From NCBI RefSeq assembly GCF_003240585.1, contig NZ_PCDP01000061.1, forward strand, positions 1 through 64,000: a DNA stretch of 64,000 nucleotides, given 5' to 3'. Within the stretch, counting starts at the first letter, position 1. The number at the start of each line of letters is the position of its first letter. The position numbers were made by a program, and so were the translations under genes. The DNA is from Arminella tubonensis. GTDB lineage: Bacteria; Pseudomonadota; Alphaproteobacteria; Rhizobiales; Rhizobiaceae. Positions 34,808-43,978 of this stretch are shown in pieces. The notes beneath the pieces are model-generated. The model made no database searches and was not told the origin of the DNA. It saw only the letters and a program-made list of their open reading frames with translations.

Positions 34808-35413
34808 TCAGGCGTGGCCGGCTTCGCTGGACAGCATGGCGGGGGTGACCCCGAGGAGCGCAAGTGCCCGCTCATACTTGTCGTCAAGGCTACGATCGAA
34901 GATCAGTTCCTCGTTCGGAGCACAATTGAGCCAGCCATTATTGCCGATTTCAGCTTCAAGCTGGCCGGCACCCCAGCCGGCATAGCCGAGCAGCATGGTA
35001 GCCCTTTTCGGCCCGCCGCCTTTCGAGATCGCACGGACGATATCGAGTGTCGCCGTCATGCTGATGTCATCGCTGACGGGGATGCTGCTATCGCTTAGAT
35101 AATCGTCGGAATGCAGCACGAAGCCGCGGCCGCTCTCGACAGGGCCGCCGGTCTGGATCGGGAATTCCCGTGCCGCCCGCGGCAGCATGATCGCGTCATC
35201 GCTCTTGATCATCTCGAGATGCAGCAGCACGTCGGTGAAGGTCAGGCTCTGCGGGCGGTTGATGACGAAGCCCATGGCACCGGCATCCGAATGGGCGCAG
35301 ATATAGATCACCGTGCGCGCGAAATTGCTGTCGGCCATCCCCGGCATCGCGATCAGGAACTGACCGTCGAGAAAGCCGCGCTCACGCCTATTTTTCAGAG
35401 TCGATAAGGACAT
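34808..35413 (-). CDS. YqgE/AlgH-family protein (UPF0301)
   Basis: A 201-residue YqgE/AlgH protein, a widespread family of unknown biochemical role. Typical motifs are [57 protein letters not shown] and [22 protein letters not shown]. The start is at 35413 because a perfect AGGAGG lies six bases before it; the longer frame adds a basic segment with no homology. It is divergent from the DsbD-like gene. Confidence 0.92.
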   Translation of the reverse strand: MSLSTLKNRRERGFLDGQFLIAMPGMADSNFARTVIYICAHSDAGAMGFVINRPQSLTFTDVLLHLEMIKSDDAIMLPRAAREFPIQTGGPVESGRGFVLHSDDYLSDSSIPVSDDISMTATLDIVRAISKGGGPKRATMLLGYAGWGAGQLEAEIGNNGWLNCAPNEELIFDRSLDDKYERALALLGVTPAMLSSEAGHA

Positions 35414-35555
35414 GATTCCTCCTGACTTCAGCGTGCAACCGCGCCTCGACAAGGAGAAAGATGGGGCAATGTCATAAATCAATCAACTGAAAATGATCGA
35501 TTTATTTGAGCGCCGTTCTGGCACAGCCGGCCGGCATCCGGTAAACCCTTGTTCC

Positions 35556-36398
35556 ATGTTGATAAATTTGCTGAGATTTGGAACCAGCCTCGCCCTCGTC
35601 GCGACATTTGCCGCGGCAGAATTTGCAGCGTCTCCGGCGTTTTCCGCAACCAGTGATTGGGCGTTGAGCGAGGGAGGGCGGATGCGCGTGGTCGCGCTGT
35701 CGCCGGATGCCGGCGGAAATATCAGGGCGGCGTTGCAGATCGAGCCGAAGCCCGGCTGGATCACCTATTGGCGCGAGCCGGGCGAAAGCGGAATCCCGCC
35801 GCAGCTGACGGTCGCCGACGGCGGCAACGTAGCGCTCCAGGCAATTGCCTATCCTGTTCCGAAGCCACTGATGATCGGCTCCATCGAGGAACTCGGCTAT
35901 GACAGTGCTGTCACCTTGCCGCTCGATTTCAAGGTGACCGATGGAAGCAAATCCGCCAAGCTCGATCTGACGGCCTTCATCGGCATGTGCCGCGATATCT
36001 GCATTCCCTTCCAGGGGAATTTTTCGCTGCCGCTGCCGCAAGCAGGCACTGCCGGGCCGGAAGAAACGGCCGTTCTCGACGCCGCAACCGCGTCGCTTCC
36101 CCGAGCGCCCTCGCCCGATTTTTCCGTCGAGAACCATGCGCTCTCGGCCGACGGCAAGGTTCTGTCGCTGACGCTTGCGCTCCCGGATCCCGATGGCGCC
36201 GCGCCGGAAATCTATGTTACCGGGCCAAGCGGGTATGTGTTTTTCAAACAGGCCGACGCGAAGCATGACGGCAAGCGTTTCGACGTCGACATTGCCATCG
36301 GCAGGTTGCCAAAAACCTATACCATCCACGGCAAGAGCTGGGGCCTTGTGGTTGTTCAAGGCAAGCGCGCCATGGAAACGACACTTGCTTTCGACTGA
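35556..36398 (+). CDS. Exported DsbD N-terminal-domain-like protein
   Basis: A roughly 280-residue exported protein. The signal segment LLRFGTSLALVATFAAAEF is near residues 5-25. The rest resembles the DsbD N-terminal (DsbD-alpha) beta-sandwich: PKPGWITYWREPGESGIPPQL, GYDSAVTLPLDFKV and a C-x3-C pair in FIGMCRDICIPFQG. The cysteines may carry periplasmic disulfide exchange, as DsbD does, but the membrane and thioredoxin parts are missing, so this is a stand-alone variant. Start at Met-22 of the longest frame. The peroxiredoxin gene follows. Confidence 0.72.
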   Translation: MLINLLRFGTSLALVATFAAAEFAASPAFSATSDWALSEGGRMRVVALSPDAGGNIRAALQIEPKPGWITYWREPGESGIPPQLTVADGGNVALQAIAYPVPKPLMIGSIEELGYDSAVTLPLDFKVTDGSKSAKLDLTAFIGMCRDICIPFQGNFSLPLPQAGTAGPEETAVLDAATASLPRAPSPDFSVENHALSADGKVLSLTLALPDPDGAAPEIYVTGPSGYVFFKQADAKHDGKRFDVDIAIGRLPKTYTIHGKSWGLVVVQGKRAMETTLAFD

Positions 36399-36463
36399 CC
36401 CGGTTTTATAGTCCCACCCGACCGGCAACGAGCTTGCCGCCGAAAACCCGTGAGGAAACGTCC

Positions 36464-36949
36464 ATGACCATCGCTGTCGGCGAAAAACTTCCCCCTGCCA
36501 CCTTCAAGGAAAAGACCTCGGACGGTCCTGTCGAAATCACCACGGAGCAGCTGTTCAGGGGCAAGCGCGTGGTGCTGTTTGCCGTTCCCGGCGCCTTCAC
36601 GCCGACCTGCTCGCTGAACCATCTTCCGGGCTATCTCGAAAACCGCGACGCGATCCTTGCCAAGGGCGTCGACGACATCGCCGTTGTCGCCGTCAACGAC
36701 TGGCATGTCATGGGCGCCTGGGCACAATCGTCTGGTGGAATGGGAAAGATCCACTTCCTTGCCGATTTCGACGCGTCCTTCACCAAGGCGCTAGGCCTCG
36801 AGGTCGACCTTTCCGCCGGCGGCCTCGGCGTGCGCTCCAAGCGCTATTCGATGCTTGTCGAAGACGGCGTCGTCAAGTCGCTGAATGTCGAGGAAAGCCC
36901 CGGCCAGGCGACGGTTTCGGGCGCCGCGGCGATGATCGAGCAGCTATGA
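36464..36949 (+). CDS. Peroxiredoxin (Prx5-like, 1-Cys/2-Cys atypical)
   Basis: A 161-residue peroxiredoxin of the Prx5/AhpE-like class that reduces H2O2 and alkyl hydroperoxides. The peroxidatic Cys is in GAFTPTCSLNHLPGYLE, and the SxxxP/T context is conserved. Other signatures are DDIAVVAVNDWHVMGAWAQ and YSMLVEDGVVKSLNVEE. No resolving C-terminal Cys is visible, so it probably uses glutathione/glutaredoxin. GAGGAAACG precedes the ATG at 36464. Its neighbours include the DsbD-like gene upstream. Confidence 0.9.
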   Translation: MTIAVGEKLPPATFKEKTSDGPVEITTEQLFRGKRVVLFAVPGAFTPTCSLNHLPGYLENRDAILAKGVDDIAVVAVNDWHVMGAWAQSSGGMGKIHFLADFDASFTKALGLEVDLSAGGLGVRSKRYSMLVEDGVVKSLNVEESPGQATVSGAAAMIEQL

Positions 36950-36954
36950 GAAAT

Positions 36955-37263
36955 TCATTCAAATGAAGCGGCGCCACCGCTGAAATCTCTGTGGCCTTCG
37001 ATCACGTTTATGACTTCGAAGCTGTCGCCGATGTAGCGGAAAAAAATGACATACTCGCCGAAGGCAAAACTGCGAGCATCCGGAGAGAACTCGGGTCTGG
37101 TTTTACCCATCTTGCCGGGCAGCGCGGCGAGTTCGTCACATTTTCGCTGAATCTTAGCGACAAATGCCCGCCCGATTTCAGCATCTCCGCTCGTTCTGGA
37201 TAAGTATTTATGAATATTAATTAAATCAATCTTGGCCTTCTTAAGATACTTAAGTCGCGGCAT
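36955..37263 (-). CDS. RelE/ParE-family toxin (second module)
   Basis: A 102-residue ParE/RelE-like toxin with the N-terminal strand-helix RLKYLKKAKIDLINIHKYL, GRAFVAKIQRKCDELAALPG helix, and a C-terminal FAFGEYVIFFRYIGDSFEVINVIEGHRDF sheet with the usual Arg/His positions. The target (gyrase or mRNA) is not known. ATG at 37263 is preferred over TTG two codons earlier. It follows the antitoxin gene with almost no gap and converges on the peroxiredoxin gene. Confidence 0.83.
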   Translation of the reverse strand: MPRLKYLKKAKIDLINIHKYLSRTSGDAEIGRAFVAKIQRKCDELAALPGKMGKTRPEFSPDARSFAFGEYVIFFRYIGDSFEVINVIEGHRDFSGGAASFE

Positions 37264-37265
37264 TT

Positions 37266-37511
37266 TCAATAGCCTTCATTTTTCATCTCGATCGTCACCT
37301 CATCCAGGGCCGCATCCATCTCTTCCTGTGTCACGTGGCCACCTTCCGAGATAGATTCCTCGATCATTTTTCGAAGCGCAGCAATCTTCGCCTCCCGCTC
37401 CTCGACCAGCCGCAATCCCTCGCGCACGACCTCGCTCGCGGAGCTGTATCGTCCCTCTTCGACCGTCTTTTCCACGAATTCTTCCCAGCGCTTGCCGATG
37501 GAGACGTTCAT
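37266..37511 (-). CDS. ParD-like antitoxin (second module)
   Basis: An 81-residue antitoxin with a ribbon-helix-helix N-terminus (MNVSIGKRWEEFVEKTVEEG, SSASEVVREGLRLVEEREA) and an acidic toxin-binding tail. The short stretch upstream contains TTGACA at 37554-37549 and a small palindrome CCTATTAGG at 37539-37547, which may be promoter and operator. This second TA copy differs in sequence from the first at 15 kb, so it is not a recent duplicate. Confidence 0.85.
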   Translation of the reverse strand: MNVSIGKRWEEFVEKTVEEGRYSSASEVVREGLRLVEEREAKIAALRKMIEESISEGGHVTQEEMDAALDEVTIEMKNEGY

Positions 37512-37668
37512 TTCGGGTGCTCCTGTTTAGCTTCAGAACCTATTAGGATGTCAATATGTGCGCAGAGAGTAGCATCGAAGTGCGAAAATCTCAAATCCAA
37601 GAATGTCGAAGCTTGGGGATCAAATCCGCCGCCGCCTCTTTTCCGCCGCAATCATTTCTTTTAAGACG

Positions 37669-37684
37669 TAATGTTATTACATTA
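37669..37684. promoter_or_regulatory. Zur-like palindromic operator
   Basis: TAATGTTATTACATTA, an inverted repeat TAATGT/ACATTA with a four-base AT spacer, resembling alphaproteobacterial Zur boxes. It is 17 bases ahead of a short reading frame that leads the zinc ABC operon, in the right place to repress it. Zur itself is not in the window. Confidence 0.6.
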
Positions 37685-37700
37685 ATAGTCGGGTTGCAGC

Positions 37701-37829
37701 ATGGCGTTTCGAAGTGATCCCTTTTCTTCCTCCCTTATCGGTCGCTCCGCCTTGATACGCATCGTTTGCGTAGCGATGGGGATCGCTCTGCTCTGGGCGG
37801 CGATCGGCTGGGCGGTCGTTCTTCCATGA
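37701..37829 (+). CDS. Small membrane peptide heading the zinc transporter operon
   Basis: A 42-codon frame beginning MAFRSDPFSSSLIGRSALIR with a single hydrophobic helix (residues 21-41, including VCVAMGIALLWAAIGWAVV). Its stop overlaps the aztA start codon (ATGA), so the two are translationally coupled. The frame starts 16 bases after the Zur-like box and has no other function assignable. It may be a transporter accessory peptide or a leader ensuring aztA translation. No strong ribosome-binding site is visible. Confidence 0.5.
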   Translation: MAFRSDPFSSSLIGRSALIRIVCVAMGIALLWAAIGWAVVLP

Positions 37830-38581
37830 GTGCGCCGCTGATCAGGCTCAACGACGTCACCATCACCTATGAGCGCCATCCGGCGGTTCATCATCTCTCC
37901 GGTATCTTTCGGAAAGGCAGCTTGACGGCGATTGCCGGTCCGAACGGGGCCGGGAAATCGACACTGCTGAAGGCGATCATCGGTGAATTGAAACCGGCCA
38001 CGGGCTCGATCGATCGCGGCTCGTTCCAGCGGACGGATTTCGGCTATTTGCCGCAGGCGGCGGAAATCAACCGTCGCTTCCCGATCTCCGTTGCCGACAC
38101 CGTAATGATGGGAGCCTGGAAGAATTCGGGCGCGTTCGGAGGCTTTTCGCAGGATGACATGCGGCAGGCAAGGCAAGCGCTGGCCGCTGTCGGACTTGCC
38201 GGTTTCGAGAGGCGGCATATCGGCTCGTTGTCGGCAGGGCAGTTTCAGCGTGTGCTGTTTGCACGGCTGCTGCTGCAGGACGCCCGCATCATCCTGCTCG
38301 ACGAGCCTTTCACCGCCATCGACCAGCGCACCACCCGCGATCTTCTCGACATCATTCTTCGCTGGCACGGCGACGGCCGTACCGTCATTGCGGTGCTGCA
38401 TGATTTCGACCAGGTTCGGAGCCATTTCCCGGAGACTCTCCTGATCGCCCGCGAGCTTGTTGGCTGGGGACGCACCGACGAGGTCATGTCTGCCGCGAAC
38501 CTCATCCGTGCGCGTGCCATGGCGGAAAGCTGGGACGAAGACGCGGAGGCCTGCCTGCCAGAGCCGGAGGCAGTCGGGTGA
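37826..38581 (+). CDS. aztA: Zinc ABC transporter ATPase (AztA-type)
   Basis: A 251-residue ABC ATPase of the metal-uptake family (ZnuC/AztA). Walker A is GPNGAGKST, the signature is LSAGQFQRVLFARLLLQ and Walker B is RIILLDEPF, followed by a conserved His (LHD) switch. The N-terminal YERHPAVHHLSG segment recalls AztA. It powers zinc import with the following permease and binding protein. ATG at 37826 overlaps the upstream peptide stop; its own stop overlaps the permease start (TGATG). The azt name rests on gene order and sequence resemblance. Confidence 0.8.
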   Translation: MSAPLIRLNDVTITYERHPAVHHLSGIFRKGSLTAIAGPNGAGKSTLLKAIIGELKPATGSIDRGSFQRTDFGYLPQAAEINRRFPISVADTVMMGAWKNSGAFGGFSQDDMRQARQALAAVGLAGFERRHIGSLSAGQFQRVLFARLLLQDARIILLDEPFTAIDQRTTRDLLDIILRWHGDGRTVIAVLHDFDQVRSHFPETLLIARELVGWGRTDEVMSAANLIRARAMAESWDEDAEACLPEPEAVG

Positions 38582-39450
38582 TGCTCTACGACCTTTTCCT
38601 GGCGCCGTTCGCGGATTACGGCTTCATGCGCCGGGCACTAATTGCCTGCGTCTGCCTGGGGCTCGGCTCCGGGCCGATCGGCGTGTTCCTGATGCTGCGG
38701 CGGATGAGCCTCGTCGGCGATGCCATGAGCCATGCAGTCTTGCCCGGCGCTGCCGTTGGCTATCTCATCGCCGGCTCGCTCTCGCTCACCGCCATGGGTC
38801 TCGGTGGGCTTGTCGCCGGTCTTTCCGTCGCGCTGCTTTCCGGTTTCGTCAGCCGCACCACCGTGCTGCAGGAGGATGCGAGCTTTGCCAGCTTCTACCT
38901 GACGTCGCTGGCGCTCGGCGTGCTCATCGTATCCCTGCGCGGATCGAACATCGACCTGCTGCACGTGCTGTTCGGGACGATCCTCGCGATCGATGCACCG
39001 GCTCTCTACCAGATCGGCGCGATCACCACGGTCACGGTTCTGGCGCTGGCGCTGATCTATCGGCCGCTTGTCATGGAATGCTTCGATCCAGGCTTCCTGC
39101 GCGCCATCGGCGGTCGCGGGCCAGTCTATCACTTCCTGTTCCTGCTTCTGGTCGTGCTCAATCTCGTCGCCAGCTTCCAGGCGCTGGGGACGCTGATGGC
39201 GGTCGGCCTGATGATGCTGCCGGCGGCGATCGCGCAGCTCTGGTCACGCAGCCTGCCGTCGATGATGGCGATCGCCGCCGCGACTGCGACCGCTTCCGGT
39301 TATATCGGCCTCGTCGCGTCCTACCAGTTCGAGCTCGCATCCGGCCCGACGATCATCATCACGGCGAGCGTGATCTACGTGTTTTCCATCCTCTTCGCAC
39401 CGTCTGGCGTCGTCAGGCGGTTCGTTCCGAGCCCGCATCTCAAGGGCTAG
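38581..39450 (+). CDS. aztB: Zinc ABC transporter permease (AztB-type)
   Basis: A 289-residue permease with about eight hydrophobic segments and the ABC-3 family fold. Recognisable segments are FLMLRRMSLVGDAMSHAVLPGAAVGYL and GTLMAVGLMMLPAAIAQLWSRS. It forms the transmembrane channel for zinc with AztA. The ATG at 38581 overlaps the AztA stop; a GTG one codon earlier is equally possible. Confidence 0.85.
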   Translation: MLYDLFLAPFADYGFMRRALIACVCLGLGSGPIGVFLMLRRMSLVGDAMSHAVLPGAAVGYLIAGSLSLTAMGLGGLVAGLSVALLSGFVSRTTVLQEDASFASFYLTSLALGVLIVSLRGSNIDLLHVLFGTILAIDAPALYQIGAITTVTVLALALIYRPLVMECFDPGFLRAIGGRGPVYHFLFLLLVVLNLVASFQALGTLMAVGLMMLPAAIAQLWSRSLPSMMAIAAATATASGYIGLVASYQFELASGPTIIITASVIYVFSILFAPSGVVRRFVPSPHLKG

Positions 39451-39479
39451 CGTTTTCAAGTCCCCAAAAGGAGATCCAA

Positions 39480-40382
39480 ATGAACCACCGCAGACTGCTT
39501 CTCTCCGCCGCGCTGCCGACGCTGCTTGCGCTCGGTATCGCCGCTCCGGCTTCCGCCGAAACCTTGAATGTCGTTGCCTCGTTCACCGTGCTTGCCGACG
39601 TCGTTGCCCATGTCGGCGGGGACCACGTGAAGGTGTCGAGCCTTGTCGGCCCCAACGGCGATCCCCATGAGTTCGAGCCTTCGCCTGCCGACGCGAAGAA
39701 GCTCAAGGCCGCGAAAGTCACCTTTGTCAGCGGCGAAGGGCTGGAAGGCTGGATGGATCGCCTGATCAGTGCATCCGGATACAAGGGCGCCCCTGTCGTC
39801 GTCTCCGATGGCATCAACACGCGCTCAATGGTCGAGGACGGCAAGACGGTCACCGATCCGCATGTCTGGAACAGCCCGGTGAACGTCAAGGTCTGGGTGG
39901 CCAACATCGAGAAGGCCCTGACTGCGGCCGATCCCGCAGACGCCGCCGACTTCAAGGCCAATGCCGAGGCCTATACCAAGACGCTGACCGATCTCGATGC
40001 CTATGCTCATGGGAAGTTCGACAAGGTGAGCGAGGATCGCCGCAAGATCCTGACCAGCCATGATGCGTTCGGCTATTTCGGCCGCGAATACAATGTCACC
40101 TTCCTGTCTCCGCTCGGTTTCTCAACGGAAAGCGAGGCTTCGGCCGCAAACGTCGCCAAGCTGATCGAGCAGATCAAGACCGAGCACGTGAAGGCCTATT
40201 TCTTCGAAAATTCAAACGATCCGCGGCTGGTCAAGCAGGTTGCCAAGGCGACCGGCGCCGAGCCGGGCGGCGAGCTCTACGTCGAGTCTCTGTCGAAAGC
40301 CAACGGCCCGGCTCCGACATACGAAAAGATGTTCCGCTATAACGTTGATCTGCTTGCTGCAGCGATGGCGAAATCGAGCTAA
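39480..40382 (+). CDS. aztC: Zinc ABC transporter substrate-binding protein (AztC-type)
   Basis: A 300-residue periplasmic cluster A-I binding protein with a Sec signal ending APASA (residue 22). Metal ligands appear in NGDPHEFEPSP, TDPHVWNSP, TSHDAFGYF and the terminal SNDPRL aspartate. Three histidines and an acid fit the zinc-binding ZnuA/AztC class rather than the Mn class, which replaces the third His by Glu. It lacks the long His-rich loop of ZnuA. GGAGATCC precedes the ATG. It ends the operon; a GC-rich hairpin lies just after it. Confidence 0.85.
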   Translation: MNHRRLLLSAALPTLLALGIAAPASAETLNVVASFTVLADVVAHVGGDHVKVSSLVGPNGDPHEFEPSPADAKKLKAAKVTFVSGEGLEGWMDRLISASGYKGAPVVVSDGINTRSMVEDGKTVTDPHVWNSPVNVKVWVANIEKALTAADPADAADFKANAEAYTKTLTDLDAYAHGKFDKVSEDRRKILTSHDAFGYFGREYNVTFLSPLGFSTESEASAANVAKLIEQIKTEHVKAYFFENSNDPRLVKQVAKATGAEPGGELYVESLSKANGPAPTYEKMFRYNVDLLAAAMAKSS

Positions 40383-40392
40383 CCAAATAAGC

Positions 40393-40422
40393 CGAGACCG
40401 CGGGGCAAGACCCGCGGTCTCG
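40393..40422. terminator. Hairpin behind the zinc operon
   Basis: CGAGACCGCGGG and CCCGCGGTCTCG form a perfect 12-bp stem with a six-base loop between the convergent aztC and Dabb-domain genes. There is no clear T-run on either side, so it is either a bidirectional weak terminator or a stabilising hairpin. Confidence 0.65.
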
Positions 40423-40427
40423 CAATG

Positions 40428-40736
40428 TCAGGTATTGAGGTCGAAAACCAGCAATCCGGCAAGCCCGCCGTCGCTTGAGGACACGATGCGCTCTCCGACG
40501 GCGACATGCTCCGGGTGGATCAGATAGGTGTCACGCGCCTCGACCGTGTCGAACGTGACGATGAAACCGTCGACAAAGCCGCCGTGAAGGCCTTCGGGCG
40601 AAACATTGGGACCGTGTTTCACGTCCAGTATCCCCGGGATCACCTGTTTCAGGGCAACAATGCCATCAAACAAGGACTGCTTTTCAACCGGCGTGATCGC
40701 CGCCTTCAGGCGCATGAATACGCAATGCTGGATCAT
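40428..40736 (-). CDS. Dabb (stress-responsive alpha-beta barrel) protein
   Basis: A 102-residue Dabb-domain protein: MIQHCVFMRLKAAITPVEKQSL, IPGILDVKHGPNVSPEGLHGGFVDGFIVTFDTVEARDTYLIHPEHVAV and the C-terminal FDL are typical. The family makes dimeric barrels related to ABM/NIPSNAP domains, function unknown. The start is at 40736 because GGGAGG precedes it. Convergent with aztC. Confidence 0.85.
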   Translation of the reverse strand: MIQHCVFMRLKAAITPVEKQSLFDGIVALKQVIPGILDVKHGPNVSPEGLHGGFVDGFIVTFDTVEARDTYLIHPEHVAVGERIVSSSDGGLAGLLVFDLNT

Positions 40737-40838
40737 TCGAAACCTCCCTTTGGTCGACGCGCAGAATAGAGGGAAAGCGGGATGGGGCAAGGGTGGAAAG
40801 GATGCGAAAAGAAGGACCCTCGCCCGATGTAATGACGC

Positions 40839-40972
40839 AAAAACCCCTCCCCAACCCTCCCCACAAGGGGGAGGGAGCTACCCGTCGCAAGCATGCGGGC
40901 AAAACAAATTTATGCGGACGGCGCGGCATACTAACCCCCTCCCCCTTGTGGGGAGGGTTGGGGAGGGGTTTT
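40839..40972. repeat. Palindromic repeat, family 4
   Basis: Arms AAAACCCCTCCCCAACCCTC and its complement GAGGGTTGGGGAGGGGTTTT are exact, with CCACAAGGGGGAGGG inner hairpins. The 134-bp element lies between the Dabb and rnhA genes. It is a fourth palindrome family, only one copy of which lies in this window. Confidence 0.8.
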
Positions 40973-40978
40973 CTTCAG

Positions 40979-41419
40979 TCACCGCTTCTTGAACGGCTCC
41001 ATGCCCTTGCGCGCCAACTCATCGGCGCGTTCGTTTTCCGGGTGTCCGTCATGGCCCTTGACCCAATGCAAAGTCAGCTTGTGACGGTTCTGGGCTTCAT
41101 CGAGGGCCTGCCAGAGTTCGGCGTTCTTCACGGGCTTCTTGTCGGCGGTCTTCCAGCCGTTTTTCTTCCAGCCGTGAATCCATTTCGAGATGCCGTCCAT
41201 GACGTATTTGGAATCGGTATAAAGATCGACCTCGCAGGGGGTCTTCAGGGCCGAGAGCGCAGAGATTGCCGCCATCAGCTCCATGCGATTGTTGGTCGTA
41301 TCGGCCTCGCCGCCGGAGAGGTCCTTTTCGACATCGCCGTAGCGGAGCACCGCGCCCCAGCCGCCCGGTCCCGGGTTGCCCGAGCAGGCACCGTCGGTGA
41401 AAACATCGACATGCTTCAT
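40979..41419 (-). CDS. rnhA: Ribonuclease HI
   Basis: A 146-residue RNase HI, cleaving the RNA strand of RNA:DNA hybrids. Catalytic residues lie in [16 protein letters not shown] (Asp), NNRMELMA (Glu), [12 protein letters not shown] (Asp), the [19 protein letters not shown] segment (His and Asp). Full length. Its start codon overlaps the stop of thrB by four bases. The ispH-thrB-rnhA order is, as I recall, conserved in rhizobia. Confidence 0.96.
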   Translation of the reverse strand: MKHVDVFTDGACSGNPGPGGWGAVLRYGDVEKDLSGGEADTTNNRMELMAAISALSALKTPCEVDLYTDSKYVMDGISKWIHGWKKNGWKTADKKPVKNAELWQALDEAQNRHKLTLHWVKGHDGHPENERADELARKGMEPFKKR

Positions 41420-42384
41420 GAGTGCAGCAATCCGTATTCGGCAGACGTGGCTATCTGGCGGTGGAAGCGCAGCTTGCGCAGATATTCGAGCGGGTCCTTC
41501 TTCGTCACCATTGCGCCGGCCGGTGTCGTCAGCCAGTCGTAGAGCCTTGTCAGGAAAAACCGCAGCGCCGAACCGCGCGAAAGGGTCGGCAGGGCGTCAA
41601 GCTCGGCCCGGCTCAGCGGGCGAACGCTCTGGTAGCCGTCCAGCATCGCCTTGCCCTTGGTGATGTTATAGGCGCCGTCCTTTTCGAAGCACCAGGCATT
41701 GAGGCAGATCGAGACGTCATAGGCGAGTTGATCGTTACAGGCGAAATAGAAGTCGATCAGGCCGGAAAGATGATCGCCGAGGAAGAAGACGTTGTCGGGG
41801 AAGAGATCGGCGTGGATGACGCCGGCCGGCAGATCCCGCGGCCAATGTGCCGCCAGGAATTCCAGCTCGTTGCGGATTTCGTCCTGGAGGCCGGGCTCGA
41901 CCTCGTCGGCACGGGCTTCCGATTTGTCCCAGAGAGTGTGCCAGCCTTCCAGCGACAGTGCATTCGGCCGGGCGATCGAAAACCCCTCTCCCGCTACATG
42001 CATCTGGGCCAGCGCCTTGCCGACCTCGCGGCAATGCCTCGCCTCGGGCTTCCTCAGCCACATGCCTTCGAGAAAGGAGATCACGGCCGCCGGGCGCCCG
42101 GAAAGTTCGCCGAGCAGCGCGCCATCGCGGCGCGGCAGCGGTAGCGGGCAGGACAGGCCGTGGCTGGCCAGATGCTGCATCAGGCCGAGGAAAAAAGGCA
42201 GGTCGTTCTTTTCGACGCGCTTTTCGTAGAGCGTCAGGATCAGCGGTTCGCGCGTCGTATGCAGCAGGAAATTTGAATTTTCGACACCCTCGGCGATGCC
42301 CTTGTAGGAGGTCAGTTCGCCGGCATCGTATTGGGTCAGGAAGCGCTTGAGGTCGTCTTCGGTGATGTCGGTATAAACTGCCAC
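41416..42384 (-). CDS. thrB: Homoserine kinase (APH-fold type)
   Basis: A 322-residue homoserine kinase of the aminoglycoside-phosphotransferase-like ThrB type, making O-phosphohomoserine for thrC. The Brenner motif is [13 protein letters not shown] and the metal site [10 protein letters not shown]-terminal [20 protein letters not shown] binds ATP. Translation starts at GTG (42384). It overlaps rnhA by four bases and lies 50 bases behind ispH. Confidence 0.94.
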   Translation of the reverse strand: MAVYTDITEDDLKRFLTQYDAGELTSYKGIAEGVENSNFLLHTTREPLILTLYEKRVEKNDLPFFLGLMQHLASHGLSCPLPLPRRDGALLGELSGRPAAVISFLEGMWLRKPEARHCREVGKALAQMHVAGEGFSIARPNALSLEGWHTLWDKSEARADEVEPGLQDEIRNELEFLAAHWPRDLPAGVIHADLFPDNVFFLGDHLSGLIDFYFACNDQLAYDVSICLNAWCFEKDGAYNITKGKAMLDGYQSVRPLSRAELDALPTLSRGSALRFFLTRLYDWLTTPAGAMVTKKDPLEYLRKLRFHRQIATSAEYGLLHS

Positions 42385-42434
42385 GAGCGGTCCCTGGATT
42401 AGGAAAAATTGGGGTTGGCGTATTCGTCGGTATC

Positions 42435-43442
42435 TTATTCGCCGTTGACGAAGGCCATATCGGCGGACGTCAGCTCGATCGTGCGCAGCTCGCGGTTGAC
42501 GAGGAAATTCTCGGTTTCCTTGACTGTCTCAGCCAGCTCGACCTCGGCATCGTAGCGGGCGCGAAATGCCTCGATGATCTCGTTGACGATCACCTCCGGC
42601 GCCGACGCGCCTGCCGACAGGCCCACCGTAGAGATATCGCCGATGTCATCCCAGTCGATTTCCGACGCCCGCTGGACGAGAATGGATTTTTTTGCACCAG
42701 CCCGCAGAGCCACCTCGACTAGGCGCTTCGAATTGGACGAATTCGGCGCACCGACGACGATGAACAGGTCGCAGCCGGGAGCGGCTTCCTTCACCACTTC
42801 CTGGCGGTTCGTCGTCGCATAGCAGATCGAATCAGCCGATGGCGCGGTCAGGTTGGGGAACCGCTGCTGCAGCCGGGCAATGACGCCAGCGGTATCGTCA
42901 ACCGACAGCGTCGTCTGCGTGACGTAGCCGAGATTATCAGGATCGGCCGGCATATAGGCGTCGACATCCTCGATGGTCTCGACCAGCGACACCGTGCCTT
43001 CCGGCAGCTGGCCCATCGTGCCGATCACCTCGGGGTGGCCGGCATGGCCGATGAGAACGACGTGGCGGCCGAGGCGATTATGGCGCATGGCCTGCTTGTG
43101 CACCTTCGAGACCAGCGGGCAGGTCGCGTCGAGATAGAAGAGATTGCGGCTGTCCGCATCCTCCGGCACGGATTTCGGCACGCCATGGGCTGAAAAGACG
43201 ACGGGTTGCTTGCGGTGCTCCGGCGGGATTTCGCCAAGTTCCTCGACGAAGATCGCGCCCTTGGCCTCCAGCCCCTCGACCACGTAGCGATTGTGGACGA
43301 TCTCGTGGCGGACATAGACCGGCGCGCCATAGGCCTTCAGCGCCAGCACGACAATCTGAATCGCCCGGTCGACGCCGGCGCAGAAGCCGCGCGGGCCGCA
43401 GAGCCGGATGGTCAAGCTAGGTTTGGAAACGGCTATGTTCAT
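42435..43442 (-). CDS. ispH: 4-hydroxy-3-methylbut-2-enyl diphosphate reductase
   Basis: A 335-residue IspH, the last enzyme of the MEP isoprenoid pathway, producing IPP and DMAPP. Cluster cysteines are in [25 protein letters not shown] and [12 protein letters not shown]; also [11 protein letters not shown] and [19 protein letters not shown] are signatures. The ATG at 43442 follows AGGATGACG; a Met two codons upstream is an alternative. A [4Fe-4S] enzyme in the cytosol. The upstream gene on the plus strand is DUF2934, so this gene begins its own unit with thrB and rnhA. Confidence 0.95.
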   Translation of the reverse strand: MNIAVSKPSLTIRLCGPRGFCAGVDRAIQIVVLALKAYGAPVYVRHEIVHNRYVVEGLEAKGAIFVEELGEIPPEHRKQPVVFSAHGVPKSVPEDADSRNLFYLDATCPLVSKVHKQAMRHNRLGRHVVLIGHAGHPEVIGTMGQLPEGTVSLVETIEDVDAYMPADPDNLGYVTQTTLSVDDTAGVIARLQQRFPNLTAPSADSICYATTNRQEVVKEAAPGCDLFIVVGAPNSSNSKRLVEVALRAGAKKSILVQRASEIDWDDIGDISTVGLSAGASAPEVIVNEIIEAFRARYDAEVELAETVKETENFLVNRELRTIELTSADMAFVNGE

Positions 43443-43678
43443 CGTCATCCTGCACATGCCGAAGGGCGGTGGTTCAAAAGCCATATAAGATGTCGGGTCC
43501 GGCAAAGCCAGCAAAATTCAAGGCAGCGGTCGGATAGCCCATGCCGTTGTCATCGCTCTGACAGCTCACATGCATAGAATGAGCTGAAGCAGGCGATCAC
43601 ATTTGCGTAACGGCAGCCAGATCGGGAACACAGGGGCTTCCTGTCAGTTCATCTGCACCTGACATCAAGGAGAACATC

Positions 43679-43972
43679 ATGGGTATCGACAGAGAAGAAC
43701 AGCTGAAACGCGCTGCTCACGCTATCTGGGAGCGTGAAGGACGTCCCGAAGGCGCCGATCTCGATCATTGGCGCCGGGCGGAAGAAGAGCTTGGACCTGA
43801 GAACGAGAATTCGGCCGGCACCGACGGCGATACGATCGACGGTGACGATCTCGCCAATCCGCGGGCGATGCGGGAGGCCGCGCGGCAACACGGAGATACA
43901 TATCTCGTCGCGACCGACCTCGAGGACGACGACCAGAGAACGTCGTCCGCCGGAACGCGCGAACAGCCTTGA
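43679..43972 (+). CDS. DUF2934-domain protein
   Basis: A 97-residue acidic protein. The N-terminus ending AAHAIWEREGRPEGADLDHW is the DUF2934 motif (AyxiWExeGrPeGrdldHW). The remaining acidic, low-complexity tail (TDGDTIDGDDLANP and EDDDQRTSS) is unlikely to fold. An AAGGAG lies eight bases before the ATG. It is the only plus-strand gene between ispH and SURF1, running against the flanking operons. Function unknown. Confidence 0.82.
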   Translation: MGIDREEQLKRAAHAIWEREGRPEGADLDHWRRAEEELGPENENSAGTDGDTIDGDDLANPRAMREAARQHGDTYLVATDLEDDDQRTSSAGTREQP

Positions 43973-43978
43973 TCGAGG

